A DNA stretch of 64,000 nt from Bacillus andreraoultii (GCF_001244735.1 NZ_LN868937.1:2285955-2349954); one strand, 5' to 3'; counted from the stretch's first letter, positions 54,163 through 63,500 are shown. The notes: generated by a model from the letters alone, not told the origin. Translations and numbers: made by a program.

Positions 54163-56109
54163 TTATTCAAGATAAATCCGTATCGTTGAACCTTCTTCTA
54201 CTTTAACCCCTGGACTTGGTGCTTGCTTAACTACTTTTTGACCATTGCCATTAACCTCAATTTTCAAGTCAACTAATTGTGAGGATAAGTCCTTTTTTTC
54301 TAATCCAATAAGATCCGGAACTTCTATTAATGGTTTATCTAACCAAGTTAATTTTTTTTCAATTTGTTTTTTTCTAGGTTCAACTTTTAGTGCTCGCATA
54401 CTATCCTCAATTATATTTCCGACAATAGGTGCTGCTACCGTTCCACCAAACTGAATTGTTCCCTTCGGATTATCAACTGCAACATAAACAACTATTTGTG
54501 GATCATCAGCCGGAGCAAAGCCGATAAATGACACGATATGGTTATTTTCAAGATATCTACCACCTTGTGCTTTCTGAGCTGTACCCGTCTTACCTCCAAC
54601 ACGATATCCGTCAATAAATGCATTTTTACCCGTCCCTTGGGCAACTACACTTTCCAATGCATATCGTAGCTCCTTGGATGTTTCTTCAGAAATAACTTTG
54701 CGTTTTGCAACTGGACTCTTCTTCATAACAACTTCTCCAGTCTTTGAATCAACTAATTCTTTTGCAACATATGGTTGGTATAGGGTCCCTCCATTTATAG
54801 CAGCAGACACTGCGGCAACTTGTTGAATAGGAGTGACTGAAACACCTTGTCCAAAAGCGGTTGTTGCTAACTCGACAGGACCAACTTTATCTAAATTAAA
54901 TAAAATCCCTGTTCCTTCTCCTTGCAGATCAATTCCCGTTTTTTGCCCAAACCCAAATTCATGAATATATTGAAATAGTTTATCCTTTCCTAGCCGCTCA
55001 CCAAGTTCAACAAAGCCAGGGTTGCATGAGTTTTGAACTACTTCTAAAAATGATTGAGAACCATGACCGCCTTTTTTCCAGCAGCGTAGAGATGCCCCAC
55101 CTACTTCAACATGTCCCCGATCATAAAAGTTATCTTTTTCAAGGTCGACTTTCCCTTCTTCAAGTGCAGCTGCTAAAGTAATGATTTTGAACGTTGAACC
55201 CGGTTCATAAGTACTCCATACTGGTAAGTTACGGTTATAAATTTCCGGTGCGACACTTTTAAAGTCAGAAGGGTCAAAAGTTGGTCTTGATGCCATCCCT
55301 AAAATTTCTCCATTTTTTGGATTCATTGCTACGGCAATTAGTCCATCAGGATTATATTTTGCTTGAGCATTGTCTAATTCTCGCTCTAATATCGTCTGAA
55401 TTTGAGAATCGATTGTTAAAACTAAGTCTAAACCATCAATCGGTGCTTGGTAATCATCCGGCATGTTTTTCATCCGTTCACCCTTTGCAGTGGAATAAAA
55501 TTGAACAGATCCTTTTTCACCAGATAATTCTTTATCATAAGAAAGTTCTAGTCCTGTAAGTCCTTGATTGTCTGCACCTGTAAACCCAAGAACGTGAGCT
55601 AAATAACTTCCAAATGGATAATAACGTTTAGAATCTTCAGCAATATAAACTCCTGGTAAGTTTAAATGTTCAACTTCCTTTGCCTTTTCATTTGATATTT
55701 TTCTTCCTGCCTTCAACCGTTCAATACTCGATTCTTTTGTTATTTGTTTATAGACCTCTTGGACATTCACATTTAACGCATTTGCAAGCTTTTCTGCCGT
55801 ATTAGCCGGGTTTTTTATTTGCCTTGGTACAATATAGACAGTCGGTGCACTCATATTTGTAGCGAGGGCGACACCATTTCGATCGACAATTTCCCCACGT
55901 TTCGGTTCAAATGGGATTTCTCGATTCCATGAATTTTTCGCACGCTCTGTCAGCATATCACCTAAGGCAAACTGTACATAACCAAGTCTGGTCATTAATA
56001 TTAAAAATATAAATAATCCAGCAAGTAGAACAAAAGCTAATCGTTTTCTTACTGTTACTTGAGAAACTCTTCGCACACGAAACTGACCTCCCTTCAAGGC
56101 TCGTTTCAT
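54163..56109 (-). CDS. spoVD: SpoVD, class B penicillin-binding protein for spore cortex
   Basis: A 648-residue transpeptidase. One membrane helix (about 26-46) precedes a class B dimer domain and the transpeptidase core: SxxK in YEPGSTFKI, SxN in NSCNPGF, KTGTAQ. A single PASTA repeat ends the protein. Two cysteines near the active site (in ASLRCWKKGG and VVQNSCNPG) correspond to the SpoVD redox pair reduced by StoA in B. subtilis, which favours SpoVD over a vegetative PBP. It works with SpoVE. ATG 56109 is used; an ATG three codons upstream has less room for a ribosome site. Confidence 0.95.
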   Translation of the reverse strand: MKRALKGGQFRVRRVSQVTVRKRLAFVLLAGLFIFLILMTRLGYVQFALGDMLTERAKNSWNREIPFEPKRGEIVDRNGVALATNMSAPTVYIVPRQIKNPANTAEKLANALNVNVQEVYKQITKESSIERLKAGRKISNEKAKEVEHLNLPGVYIAEDSKRYYPFGSYLAHVLGFTGADNQGLTGLELSYDKELSGEKGSVQFYSTAKGERMKNMPDDYQAPIDGLDLVLTIDSQIQTILERELDNAQAKYNPDGLIAVAMNPKNGEILGMASRPTFDPSDFKSVAPEIYNRNLPVWSTYEPGSTFKIITLAAALEEGKVDLEKDNFYDRGHVEVGGASLRCWKKGGHGSQSFLEVVQNSCNPGFVELGERLGKDKLFQYIHEFGFGQKTGIDLQGEGTGILFNLDKVGPVELATTAFGQGVSVTPIQQVAAVSAAINGGTLYQPYVAKELVDSKTGEVVMKKSPVAKRKVISEETSKELRYALESVVAQGTGKNAFIDGYRVGGKTGTAQKAQGGRYLENNHIVSFIGFAPADDPQIVVYVAVDNPKGTIQFGGTVAAPIVGNIIEDSMRALKVEPRKKQIEKKLTWLDKPLIEVPDLIGLEKKDLSSQLVDLKIEVNGNGQKVVKQAPSPGVKVEEGSTIRIYLE

Positions 56110-56192
56110 TATATGCATGTCCTATCCAAGCTAGAACTCTTCAATTTTACATAGATTTTGTCACAGGAGCTTAATGATTCGAACAAAAATAA

Positions 56193-56355
56193 AGAAAACT
56201 AAAAGGGCGCACAAGCCTCTATGCAACCAGAGAGACGAGAGTTTCCCAAAAAGATAGTGTTTCGGTTTTGATGTAGCTGATGGGCCTTCTTTGTGCACTT
56301 ATACGTATTGACAAGTAGAAATTGGAACATTTATACGTTCCTATTAGACAAAAAA
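56193..56355 (+). repeat. Intergenic repeat family, copy B (full length, diverged)
   Basis: AAAACTAAAAGGGCGCACAAG, GAGACGAGAGTTTCCC, GTGTTTCGGTTTTGATGTAG, CTTTGTGCACTTATACGTA, AAGTAGAAATTGGAACATT and CGTTCCTATTAGACAAAAAAG align with copies A and C. It lies between pbpB and spoVD and merges with the U-tract of the pbpB terminator. (First string shown is split at 20 positions of the element start.). Confidence 0.8.
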
Positions 56356-56381
56356 GTTGTCCGACCTAAGTCTGGACAACT
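56350..56381 (-). terminator. Terminator after pbpB
   Basis: GTTGTCC (56374-56380, minus strand) pairs with GGACAAC (56356-56362); TTTTTTG follows. It separates the vegetative mraZ-pbpB block from sporulation gene spoVD. Confidence 0.75.
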
Positions 56382-56396
56382 AAACAACTTAACCTA

Positions 56397-58610
56397 CTAA
56401 TCTTCCGTCTTTTTACCATCAGTATTTGTTTTTTCTTTTTTAGTCATTTTTCCCTTATCGATTTGAATTTGTGTTTGTAACTTTACTTTCAAATTACTAT
56501 CTTTTGTAATAACCGTTCCAGGTTCTAAATTTTGTGAAGTAACAAATCCTTCTCCTTCAGTAGAGACTTTCATATTTGTTGCATTTACTAGTTTCATAAC
56601 ATCACTAAGTGACCAACCTACGATATTTGGCATTTTCCATTTCCCGTCGGTAACTATGATCACTCGTTCGCCATTTAATAATTTTGCTCCCGCACTTGGA
56701 TAGGTTCGTTCAACTTTTGTCCCATTCCCGATAACAGTTGATTGAAGTCCAAAAGATTTTAACTGTGATTTTACTTCGCCGATATTTGCGGATGTATAAT
56801 CTGGTAAACTATTCACTTTTACTTTTTCAACAGACTCATCCGGCTTAATATTTAAATATTGTAAACTATTTTTCATTACAGGATTGAAAATTTTGGAGAC
56901 TGGTACAGAACCAGCTTCCATTACTTCTTGATTTAAATCTGGCTGTTGAACGAGGACATAAACAATTAGCTTCGGATCATCTGTTGGGGCAAACCCAATA
57001 AATGAAAATAAGTAATTATTAAATCCCGTTAAATAACCTTTACCATTTTCATAAATTTGTGCCGTACCTGTTTTACCGGCTACTTGATATCCATCGATAT
57101 TAAAGTTCTTAGCAGTACCATGTTCACTTGTTACCGTTGACTCCAATACATCAATAACTTTCTTTGCTGTATCTTCGGAAATTGGAGATGCTACTTCCTT
57201 TTGATTACTCTCTTTAATCACTTTTCCATCTTCATCGACAATTTTATCAATTAAATACGGGCGCATCATTTTTCCTTTATTTGTCACAGCAGTTAACGCT
57301 TGTATCATTTGAAGCGCCGTAACACTTGTTGCTTGTCCGTATCCCGTGGAGATGCGATCTCGTTCCCATTGATATTGAATCGTTCCAGTTGCTTCATTTT
57401 CTAGTTCAATTCCTGTTTTTTGGCCAAACTTAAATTTATCTAAGTAATTTCGGAAAGTATCCGTACCCATTTTTTCAACAAGATTAGAAACAGCTACATT
57501 AGATGACCGTTGAATTCCTTCTAAAAATGTAATTTTTCCCCAACCTACATTATTATGGTCTTTAATTGGCGGAGCACCTTTTACATTATAGATCCCTGAC
57601 TGATATGTTTCGTTTGGATTCCAAACTCCCTCTTGCATACTTGCCGCTAATGTAAAAATTTTCATTGTAGAACCTGGCTCATACGCATTTTCTACAATTA
57701 TATTTTGCCAATTATTTTCAATTCCCTTCCTCGTATTCGGATTGAAAGTAGGTCTTTGAGACATCCCAAGAATTGCACCTGTTTTTGCATCAGCAACAAT
57801 TGCCATCATCTTTTTAGGTTTGTACTGTTTATCTACTTCATTCATTGCATCTTCTATAAATGTTTGGATTTTCTTATCGATCGTTAAATAAACATTACTA
57901 CCATTTTTAGGTTCGCTAATTTTCGTAGTAGAAGTAGGTAATATGTATCCCCATCGGTCACTTTTATACGTAATTTTTCCATCGTGACCCTCTAAATATT
58001 TATTAAGACTACCTTCAAGTCCCATTTGACCAATTAATTTTTTATGTCCGTCACCATCATCTACAAAATTAGCAAAGCCAAGCAAATGAGAAGCGAATGC
58101 ACCGTTCGGATAAGAACGTTTCGATTCCCGAATAAAAGTAATTCCTGGCAGTTTTTCAGCTTCAATTTTCCTCTTTAGTTCATTTGTTATGTTTTTCCCA
58201 GCATCGCCAAATTCCACTTGAAAAAGGTCTTTTGTTAATCGGTTATATATTTCAGACTCCTTCATAGGAATATATTTAGCGAGAATTTTAGCTGTTTTTT
58301 CAGGATCAACAACATGTTTTGGAGTTTTTGCTTTATCTGGGGTAACGGATGGATCCAATATAGCAACTACCTTATAAGTAATTGTATCGATTGCTAGCGG
58401 GTCTCCTGAACGATCAAGAATCGACCCGCGTGATGCCTGTAATGTTCGTTCTTTTGAATATTTTTCCTCAGCATAAGCTTTTAACGATTTCCCATTAGCT
58501 TCTCCTGTGATTTGTATTACAAAAAAACGATAGGTTAGCGAGAAGAGAACAATACTGAACGCAATAAATATGAATAAAGCTCTTCTGTTCATGCTAGGTC
58601 TCTTTTTCAT
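56397..58610 (-). CDS. pbpB: PBP2B, septal class B penicillin-binding protein
   Basis: A 737-residue septal transpeptidase. One membrane helix (about 11-31), dimer domain with SRGSILDRSGDPLA, then the catalytic core: SxxK in YEPGSTMKI (Ser about 316), SSN in QRSSNVAVSN and KTGTAQ. Two C-terminal PASTA modules follow, and a lysine-rich tail. It is the essential FtsI homologue of the divisome. Its start overlaps the ftsL stop by 4 nt, so the two are coupled. Confidence 0.96.
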   Translation of the reverse strand: MKKRPSMNRRALFIFIAFSIVLFSLTYRFFVIQITGEANGKSLKAYAEEKYSKERTLQASRGSILDRSGDPLAIDTITYKVVAILDPSVTPDKAKTPKHVVDPEKTAKILAKYIPMKESEIYNRLTKDLFQVEFGDAGKNITNELKRKIEAEKLPGITFIRESKRSYPNGAFASHLLGFANFVDDGDGHKKLIGQMGLEGSLNKYLEGHDGKITYKSDRWGYILPTSTTKISEPKNGSNVYLTIDKKIQTFIEDAMNEVDKQYKPKKMMAIVADAKTGAILGMSQRPTFNPNTRKGIENNWQNIIVENAYEPGSTMKIFTLAASMQEGVWNPNETYQSGIYNVKGAPPIKDHNNVGWGKITFLEGIQRSSNVAVSNLVEKMGTDTFRNYLDKFKFGQKTGIELENEATGTIQYQWERDRISTGYGQATSVTALQMIQALTAVTNKGKMMRPYLIDKIVDEDGKVIKESNQKEVASPISEDTAKKVIDVLESTVTSEHGTAKNFNIDGYQVAGKTGTAQIYENGKGYLTGFNNYLFSFIGFAPTDDPKLIVYVLVQQPDLNQEVMEAGSVPVSKIFNPVMKNSLQYLNIKPDESVEKVKVNSLPDYTSANIGEVKSQLKSFGLQSTVIGNGTKVERTYPSAGAKLLNGERVIIVTDGKWKMPNIVGWSLSDVMKLVNATNMKVSTEGEGFVTSQNLEPGTVITKDSNLKVKLQTQIQIDKGKMTKKEKTNTDGKKTED

Positions 58611-58960
58611 TTATTTTGAACAACCTTCACATTATTTTCATTTATTTTTAGACCTTGTTTTTTGGCTGTCTCAAGTACACGACTATATTCACTTAATTCG
58701 TTTACTTGTGCTTTTAAATCTTCAGTTACTTTTTGTTGTTCAGTCATTGTTGTCTCAACTTGTTGTATTTCTTTATTTACTTCATATATATGGGCTTGGT
58801 TTGAAATGATCTTTGTGGAGAAAAAGAAAACAATACAGGCAAAAACGATGTATAAAAACTTCTCTCCTTTCGTAAAAAGACTTTTTTTCACTTTCGGTTT
58901 AAATGATTTTTTCGGTTGTTGAACTTCTTGTACTTGATACTTTCTCGCTAAATTGCTCAT
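58607..58960 (-). CDS. ftsL: FtsL cell division protein
   Basis: A 117-residue bitopic protein. A basic cytoplasmic part (about 1-35, KKSFKPKVKKSLF), one membrane helix (about 36-54, LYIVFACIVFFFSTKII) and an extracellular coiled coil/leucine zipper (about 60-100). It pairs with DivIC and DivIB in the septal complex and is usually unstable. ATG 58960 after GGGGAGG. Its place between rsmH and pbpB is diagnostic because sequence conservation is low. Confidence 0.9.
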   Translation of the reverse strand: MSNLARKYQVQEVQQPKKSFKPKVKKSLFTKGEKFLYIVFACIVFFFSTKIISNQAHIYEVNKEIQQVETTMTEQQKVTEDLKAQVNELSEYSRVLETAKKQGLKINENNVKVVQNK

Positions 58961-58978
58961 TTGTATGACCTCCCCTTT

Positions 58979-59917
58979 TTACTTTTTAATTCTCTCCGCA
59001 ATTCGTAATTTTGCTGAACGTGCACGATTATTATTAGCAAGTTCTTGGTCTGTTGGTACAATTGGTTTTCGTGTAATAATCTTTAACATCGGTTGAAACT
59101 CCTCAGGAATAACAGGCAGCCCAGAAGGTAAGTCGGGAACTGTAGCATATTTTTTAAAGGTCGATTTAGCAATTCGATCCTCTAAAGAGTGGAATGTAAT
59201 AACTGCTGTTCTACCACCAACTTTTAAAAGCTCAATACTTTGTTCTAATGATTGTTCAAAACTATTTAATTCATCATTTACCGCAATACGAATTGCCTGG
59301 AAAACTCGCTTAGCTGGATGTCCCCCTTTTCGTCTTGCTGGTGCTGGGATTGCCTCTTTAATAATGTCGACAAGCTGGCCAGTTGTTTCAATAATTTGTT
59401 TTTCACGAGCAGCTTCGATTTGTCGTGCTATTTGTTTTGAAAACTTTTCCTCCCCGTATTTAAAAAAGATATGGACTAGTTTTTCATAAGGCCACTCATT
59501 GACAACTGTTTTCGCGGTAATCGGAGCGTCTCTATCCATTCGCATATCAAGCGGGGCATCGTTATGATAACTAAAACCACGTTCAGGTTCATCTAATTGT
59601 GGTGAAGAAACACCTAAATCATATAAAATACCGTCAACTTGAAAAACACTTCGGGCATGAAGCTCTTCTTTTATATTGACAAAGTTATTATGGATAATTT
59701 CTAACTGTCTTTCATAACGATGAAGTTTTCTTTTCGCATTTTCAATTGCTACTTGATCTTGGTCAAAGGCATAAACTTTTCCATTTTGTGAAAGTCGGCT
59801 TAATATTTGCTCCGTATGTCCTGCACCACCTAATGTACAATCCACATATATTCCTTCTGGATTAATATTTAGCCCCTCTACCGCTTCGTGTAAAAGGACT
59901 GTCGTATGTTGAAACAT
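58979..59917 (-). CDS. rsmH: 16S rRNA m4C1402 methyltransferase RsmH (MraW)
   Basis: A 312-residue SAM-dependent methyltransferase acting on N4 of C1402. The start [13 protein letters not shown] is followed by the SAM motif [56 protein letters not shown], the [21 protein letters not shown] segment and [12 protein letters not shown]. The order mraZ-rsmH-ftsL-pbpB is conserved. ATG 59917. Confidence 0.97.
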   Translation of the reverse strand: MFQHTTVLLHEAVEGLNINPEGIYVDCTLGGAGHTEQILSRLSQNGKVYAFDQDQVAIENAKRKLHRYERQLEIIHNNFVNIKEELHARSVFQVDGILYDLGVSSPQLDEPERGFSYHNDAPLDMRMDRDAPITAKTVVNEWPYEKLVHIFFKYGEEKFSKQIARQIEAAREKQIIETTGQLVDIIKEAIPAPARRKGGHPAKRVFQAIRIAVNDELNSFEQSLEQSIELLKVGGRTAVITFHSLEDRIAKSTFKKYATVPDLPSGLPVIPEEFQPMLKIITRKPIVPTDQELANNNRARSAKLRIAERIKK

Positions 59918-59984
59918 GTTGTCTCCTACCTTTCATTTTTAAGAGAACAGTAATCAAAAATATTTCGTTCTTTATTCTTCCCAA

Positions 59985-60416
59985 TTATAAGTCAAAATCA
60001 ATCATATTCTCTGCAATATCTGCAAAGGATTCTTCAGATTCAGTAAAATAATTTTCCCATATTTCCTTATCCCAGATTTCAATTCGATTAGAAACACCTA
60101 AAACAACACATTCCTTTTCTATCTTCCCGTATTGAAGTAATGTGGTAGGAATATTTATTCGTCCTTGTTTATCTATTTCGCATTCCGTTGCACCTGAAAA
60201 GAAAAAGCGAGCAAATGCACGGGCATCTTTTTTCGTCAATGGGAGGGATTTTATTTTCTCTTCAATAATTTTCCATTCACTCATGGGGTATCCAAATAAA
60301 CATTGGTCAAGACCTCGTGTTAATACAAATACTTCACCGAGATCTTCTCGGAATTTGGCAGGAACAATTAACCTGCCCTTTGTATCAACATTATGCCGAT
60401 ATTCCCCCATGAACAT
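59985..60416 (-). CDS. mraZ: MraZ, transcriptional regulator of the dcw cluster
   Basis: A 143-residue AbrB-like protein with two SpoVT-AbrB repeats: [21 protein letters not shown] (4-24) and [23 protein letters not shown]. MraZ forms rings of many subunits and binds repeats upstream of its own operon to repress it. Length equals the B. subtilis protein. ATG 60416 after GGAGGG. Direct repeats suitable as operator lie at 60448-60471. Confidence 0.96.
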   Translation of the reverse strand: MFMGEYRHNVDTKGRLIVPAKFREDLGEVFVLTRGLDQCLFGYPMSEWKIIEEKIKSLPLTKKDARAFARFFFSGATECEIDKQGRINIPTTLLQYGKIEKECVVLGVSNRIEIWDKEIWENYFTESEESFADIAENMIDFDL

Positions 60417-60447
60417 ATTTATCCCTCCACTTCATAACACAAATGTA

Positions 60448-60471
60448 CCACATTCCCCCACTTTCTTCCAC
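60448..60471 (-). promoter_or_regulatory. Likely MraZ operator: three GTGG repeats at 10-bp spacing
   Basis: GTGG occurs on the minus strand with its complement at 60448-60451, 60458-60461 and 60468-60471, exactly one helical turn apart. MraZ boxes are such 10-bp-spaced TGG-containing direct repeats upstream of mraZ in other bacteria. Confidence 0.75.
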
Positions 60472-60488
60472 TATTTTTTCAATTCGCT

Positions 60489-60494
60489 ATTATA
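60489..60494 (-). promoter_or_regulatory. -10 element of the mraZ promoter
   Basis: A consensus TATAAT lies 73 nt before the mraZ start and 18 nt upstream of the MraZ boxes. No good -35 is visible at 16-18 nt. If used, the boxes lie just downstream of the transcription start. Confidence 0.5.
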
Positions 60495-60599
60495 TCGTAA
60501 AATCCCTTTAAAACTTGAAAAAAGTATAAATTTTTCATCAAGTTTTGATTGATAATTATCTCCATTTATCGACAATGGTTTTTTTTCGTCTTTATATAA

Positions 60600-60626
60600 A
60601 TAAAAAAACTGCCCAAAAGGACAGTC
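60600..60626 (-). terminator. Terminator after bshC
   Basis: ACTGTCC and GGGCAGT arms with a TTTT loop, followed by TTTTTTTATTTATA on the minus strand, 8 nt beyond the bshC stop. Confidence 0.75.
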
Positions 60627-60633
60627 GTATAAA

Positions 60634-62253
60634 TTATAATTTAACAACGTAATGATCTCCGTTACAGTCGAATGGTAATTGTAACAATCTTTCTGGTAAA
60701 TTTAATCCATAAAGGTTTAAGAAATAAAAAAGATTCCAACATCGTTCTTGTAGTCCACCAAACGGGTGAAGTGATCTTTCTATTCGGTCATATTTGCTGA
60801 GAGTAACGTCATGCTTTGTTTTCATTGATTCTTCTATTTTTCGCTCCAAAAAATCTAGTTGCCCCTTAACAAAGTGGCTATTTTTCTTAACAATTGTATT
60901 AAGTCCTTTATCATAACGGATTATTTCGTCAGCAACTTCTTGATACTGGTCTTCGATAGTCTTTCTAGCAGCCTCAATTTTTAATTGTAATTCTTTATTT
61001 CCTAAAGATTCGATAGCTTCTTGCTTTTTTTGTTTTGTACCATGTAATAATATACTTTTCAACTGTAAGTTTAGTTCATTGATGTCACTTTCAATATTTC
61101 GTTCTAAAAAAGTAATATTAATACGTGGAAAGACTGGAGGAATTTTTAACCCTAACAGCTCAAAACATGTTTTTAATTCAGCCCAATAAGCAATTTCACC
61201 TGGTCCTGCGATAAATGCAATAGTTGGAAATAAAAACTCCTGCATAATTGGTCTTGTTACAACATTGTTACTAAATTTCTCGGGATTCTCTTTAGCCAAT
61301 TGTATTAGTTCTGTTTTCGTAAATGCTTTCCCGCTTCCAACGATGAGTTTATTTTCCTTGTCGTATCGTAATAAATTCCGCTCACCATTTTCTTCTAAAA
61401 ACAACTGGCACACCGTATCAGAAGTATCAATCATTTTTTGATAGCCTAATTTCGTTAATTCTTCTTGCTTAAGTAGTAATTTTTCAGTAATTTGTTCACC
61501 ATATTCAATTAATGTTTGAAAATATGTACGTTCGATTTTTCTTAATTCTGGATGGGCTGAATCAATAAATAATAAACCATCTTTTTTGAACAATTCGTTT
61601 GCTACACTAATAAAAAAGTCGGTATATGTATCAGACTTTTCCAAACACTCATCAAGTAGTTCTAATATTTCGTTTGTATAATTCGTCTCGCCAAAAGAAG
61701 CAATAATATCTTTATACCAGTCTTCTAGATTCACTTTATCAAATTTAATTCTAGAAACCATCTGCTTATCCGTACGCATTTTTTGTCTGAATTTTGATTT
61801 TACGAGAGCCTGTTTTTCCAACTTATAAACATGGTTAACTTCTTGAATATCATGATCCTCACCAGCAACCCAAAAAATCGGGACAACTGGTTGATTTAGC
61901 AATTGCTCTTGCTTTTTGGCTAGTAAAATAATGGAAATCATTTTATGTATGGAGTATAACGGCCCAGTTAATAGACCAGCTTGTTGACCACCAATAACAA
62001 CAACACTATTCTCTTTTCCCAATTTATTAAGGTTGTTTTCAATTTCTTTTGTCACTGAAAACTTTCCCATAAACTTTCGAATATGTTCCGCAATTTCTTT
62101 ACGCGGGAAGATTCTATCCATTAATTCTTGATAACGATGAACAATATCCTCTTGTTTTTGAAATGAGTAATGAAAAAAAGAACTTTCTCCATCATTTACA
62201 TACCGATGAACTAATTTATTTTTTATATCCAATTTCATTTGCAGTAATTCCAC
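60634..62253 (-). CDS. bshC: BshC, bacillithiol synthase (cysteine-adding enzyme)
   Basis: A 539-residue protein of the BshC/YllA family, which adds cysteine to glucosaminyl-malate to complete bacillithiol. The Rossmann-like core VVVIGGQQAGLLTGPLYSIHK (about 84-104, split motif), PIFWVAGEDHDIQEVNHV, RPIMQEFLFPTIAFIAGPGEIAYWAEL, PPVFPRINITFLE and the C-terminal FLERKIEESM with the final KHxVVKL-like end DHYVVKL are visible. A coiled coil lies at about 425-500. GTG 62253, after AAGGGGAG, gives the B. subtilis length; the frame extends upstream into repeat A and is trimmed. Confidence 0.94.
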   Translation of the reverse strand: MELLQMKLDIKNKLVHRYVNDGESSFFHYSFQKQEDIVHRYQELMDRIFPRKEIAEHIRKFMGKFSVTKEIENNLNKLGKENSVVVIGGQQAGLLTGPLYSIHKMISIILLAKKQEQLLNQPVVPIFWVAGEDHDIQEVNHVYKLEKQALVKSKFRQKMRTDKQMVSRIKFDKVNLEDWYKDIIASFGETNYTNEILELLDECLEKSDTYTDFFISVANELFKKDGLLFIDSAHPELRKIERTYFQTLIEYGEQITEKLLLKQEELTKLGYQKMIDTSDTVCQLFLEENGERNLLRYDKENKLIVGSGKAFTKTELIQLAKENPEKFSNNVVTRPIMQEFLFPTIAFIAGPGEIAYWAELKTCFELLGLKIPPVFPRINITFLERNIESDINELNLQLKSILLHGTKQKKQEAIESLGNKELQLKIEAARKTIEDQYQEVADEIIRYDKGLNTIVKKNSHFVKGQLDFLERKIEESMKTKHDVTLSKYDRIERSLHPFGGLQERCWNLFYFLNLYGLNLPERLLQLPFDCNGDHYVVKL

Positions 62254-62303
62254 GTTGTAAATCTCCCCTTCTAAAACTATATACATAGTTATAATGTTTT
62301 TAA

Positions 62304-62470
62304 AGAAAATACGGGCGTCCGAACCTTCAGGCAACCGAAGAGACTAGAGTTCGCCGATAAGAAAAAGAGTTTTTCGGCTTTGATATAAAACTTCTAGAGT
62401 CTTCCTTGTACGCTTAAGCGCACAAGGTAAAATAGAAATTGAAAATTTTTACTTTCCTAATAGCTAAAAG
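62304..62470 (+). repeat. Intergenic repeat family, copy A (best preserved)
   Basis: AGACTAGAGTTCGCCGATAA, AAGAGTTTTTCGGCTTTGAT, CTAGAGTCTTCC and CTTTCCTAATAGCTAAAAG define this copy. A 22-bp near-perfect palindrome lies at 62405-62426 (core CGCTTAAGCG), and AATAGAAATT with ATTTTTACTTT forms another arm pair. It reads opposite to the flanking genes. Confidence 0.85.
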
Positions 62471-62605
62471 CAAAGATATACCGCTGCAATTTGAAAAGCC
62501 TTTTGCCCGTTCTTAAAGTCAAGAATCCGATGAAAATAATAAGACTAATTAATAAGGTTGGCAAAAAGAGAAATATTGATATAATTGTTAAAAAAAATTC
62601 AACAC
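62457..62605 (-). pseudogene. Remnant of a small membrane protein gene (DUF3397-like)
   Basis: GTG 62605 sits 7 nt after AAGGTGG and 13 nt past the panE stop, a good coupled start, but the frame stops after five codons in a run of eight T. One extra T would open LTIISIFLFLPTLLISLIIF, IGFLTLRTGKRLFKLQRYIF and end at 62457 inside repeat A. The hydrophobic helix followed by a basic stretch resembles the N-terminus of DUF3397 proteins, which are encoded between panE and bshC in several bacilli and are about 125 residues. It thus looks frameshifted and cut short. A sequencing error in the T run is possible. Confidence 0.4.
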
Positions 62606-62618
62606 CGTATATTCCACC

Positions 62619-63500
62619 TTATGTCTCCATTCCCTTAATACTAATATACATAAATTGTAAAAAAGGAACAGATTGGCCTTTCGTTGTAGCCTTTTTTAGG
62701 AGTTCGCCAACAATCGCATCAATTTCTGTTTGTCTTCCATTTAATACATCTTTTAACATGGATGATTGGTTATTTGCTGTGCTTCTACAGATCGTAATAA
62801 CCCGTTGAAGGGCAGAATCACGATTAGACACATTTAATACGGTACAAACTTCATTAAAAACCATCTCGAATAGCTGAAAGAAAAAACGATTCTCGATTAA
62901 TTCTCCATTCTCCACCTTTAAAATGGCTGTTAACGGATTAATAAGCGCATTCGCAATGAGCTTCTCCATTAGCATTTCTTCATAGTTATGTTCGAATAAA
63001 ATGGGAAAGTTATCTGATTGGAATCGATGAATTTGATCTAAGAAAAAATTTCCATCCCACCGATAAACAGCAATTTTTGTTTTACCCATCCCAGTATGAT
63101 GAACATTCGTTTCATTTAATTTAATTGCTCCATGTTCAACAACTCCAAGAAGAACGTTTTTATGTGGAAGACTATCAATTATCGGTAAATGACCAATACC
63201 GTTTTGTATAAATAAAATTGGAATTGACAATGGGATTCTCTTTAACAGAGGAACAAGCTTTTGTAGATGATATTGTTTCACAGCGATAATGATTAAATCT
63301 TCCTCCATCAAGCTTCCACTCTCTTTAGCTTGAATACGAAGGTTTTCTTGTTTTTCTTGATAAGTTATAAAAAGCCCCTTTTGATTAATCTCTAACGCCT
63401 GCTTTTCTGTTCGACAGTATATTGTTACGTGATGACTTTTACTTAAATAACATGAAAATAGTAAACCTATTGCACCCGCGCCAATAATTCCAATTCTCAT
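62619..63500 (-). CDS. panE: 2-Dehydropantoate 2-reductase (ketopantoate reductase)
   Basis: A 293-residue NADPH enzyme of pantothenate synthesis (B. subtilis ylbQ position). The Rossmann start MRIGIIGAGAIGLLFSCYLS, the LIIIAVKQYHL segment, FIQNGIGH, LGVVEHGAIKLNETNVHHTG and the catalytic Lys in EEMLMEKLIANALINPLTAIL (about 168-188, split) are present, with SSMLKDVLNGRQTEIDAIVG at the C-terminus. ATG 63500 after GGTGG; GTG 63512 is an alternative. It precedes bshC. Confidence 0.92.
   Translation of the reverse strand: MRIGIIGAGAIGLLFSCYLSKSHHVTIYCRTEKQALEINQKGLFITYQEKQENLRIQAKESGSLMEEDLIIIAVKQYHLQKLVPLLKRIPLSIPILFIQNGIGHLPIIDSLPHKNVLLGVVEHGAIKLNETNVHHTGMGKTKIAVYRWDGNFFLDQIHRFQSDNFPILFEHNYEEMLMEKLIANALINPLTAILKVENGELIENRFFFQLFEMVFNEVCTVLNVSNRDSALQRVITICRSTANNQSSMLKDVLNGRQTEIDAIVGELLKKATTKGQSVPFLQFMYISIKGMET

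Noticed and set aside
62254-62334. 27-codon N-terminal extension of bshC
   Set aside because: It reads into repeat copy A; GTG 62253 has a good ribosome site and gives the family length.
62491-62808. Plus-strand reading frame of 105 codons opposite panE
   Set aside because: It overlaps panE on the other strand, has no ribosome site or family pattern, and looks like a shadow frame.
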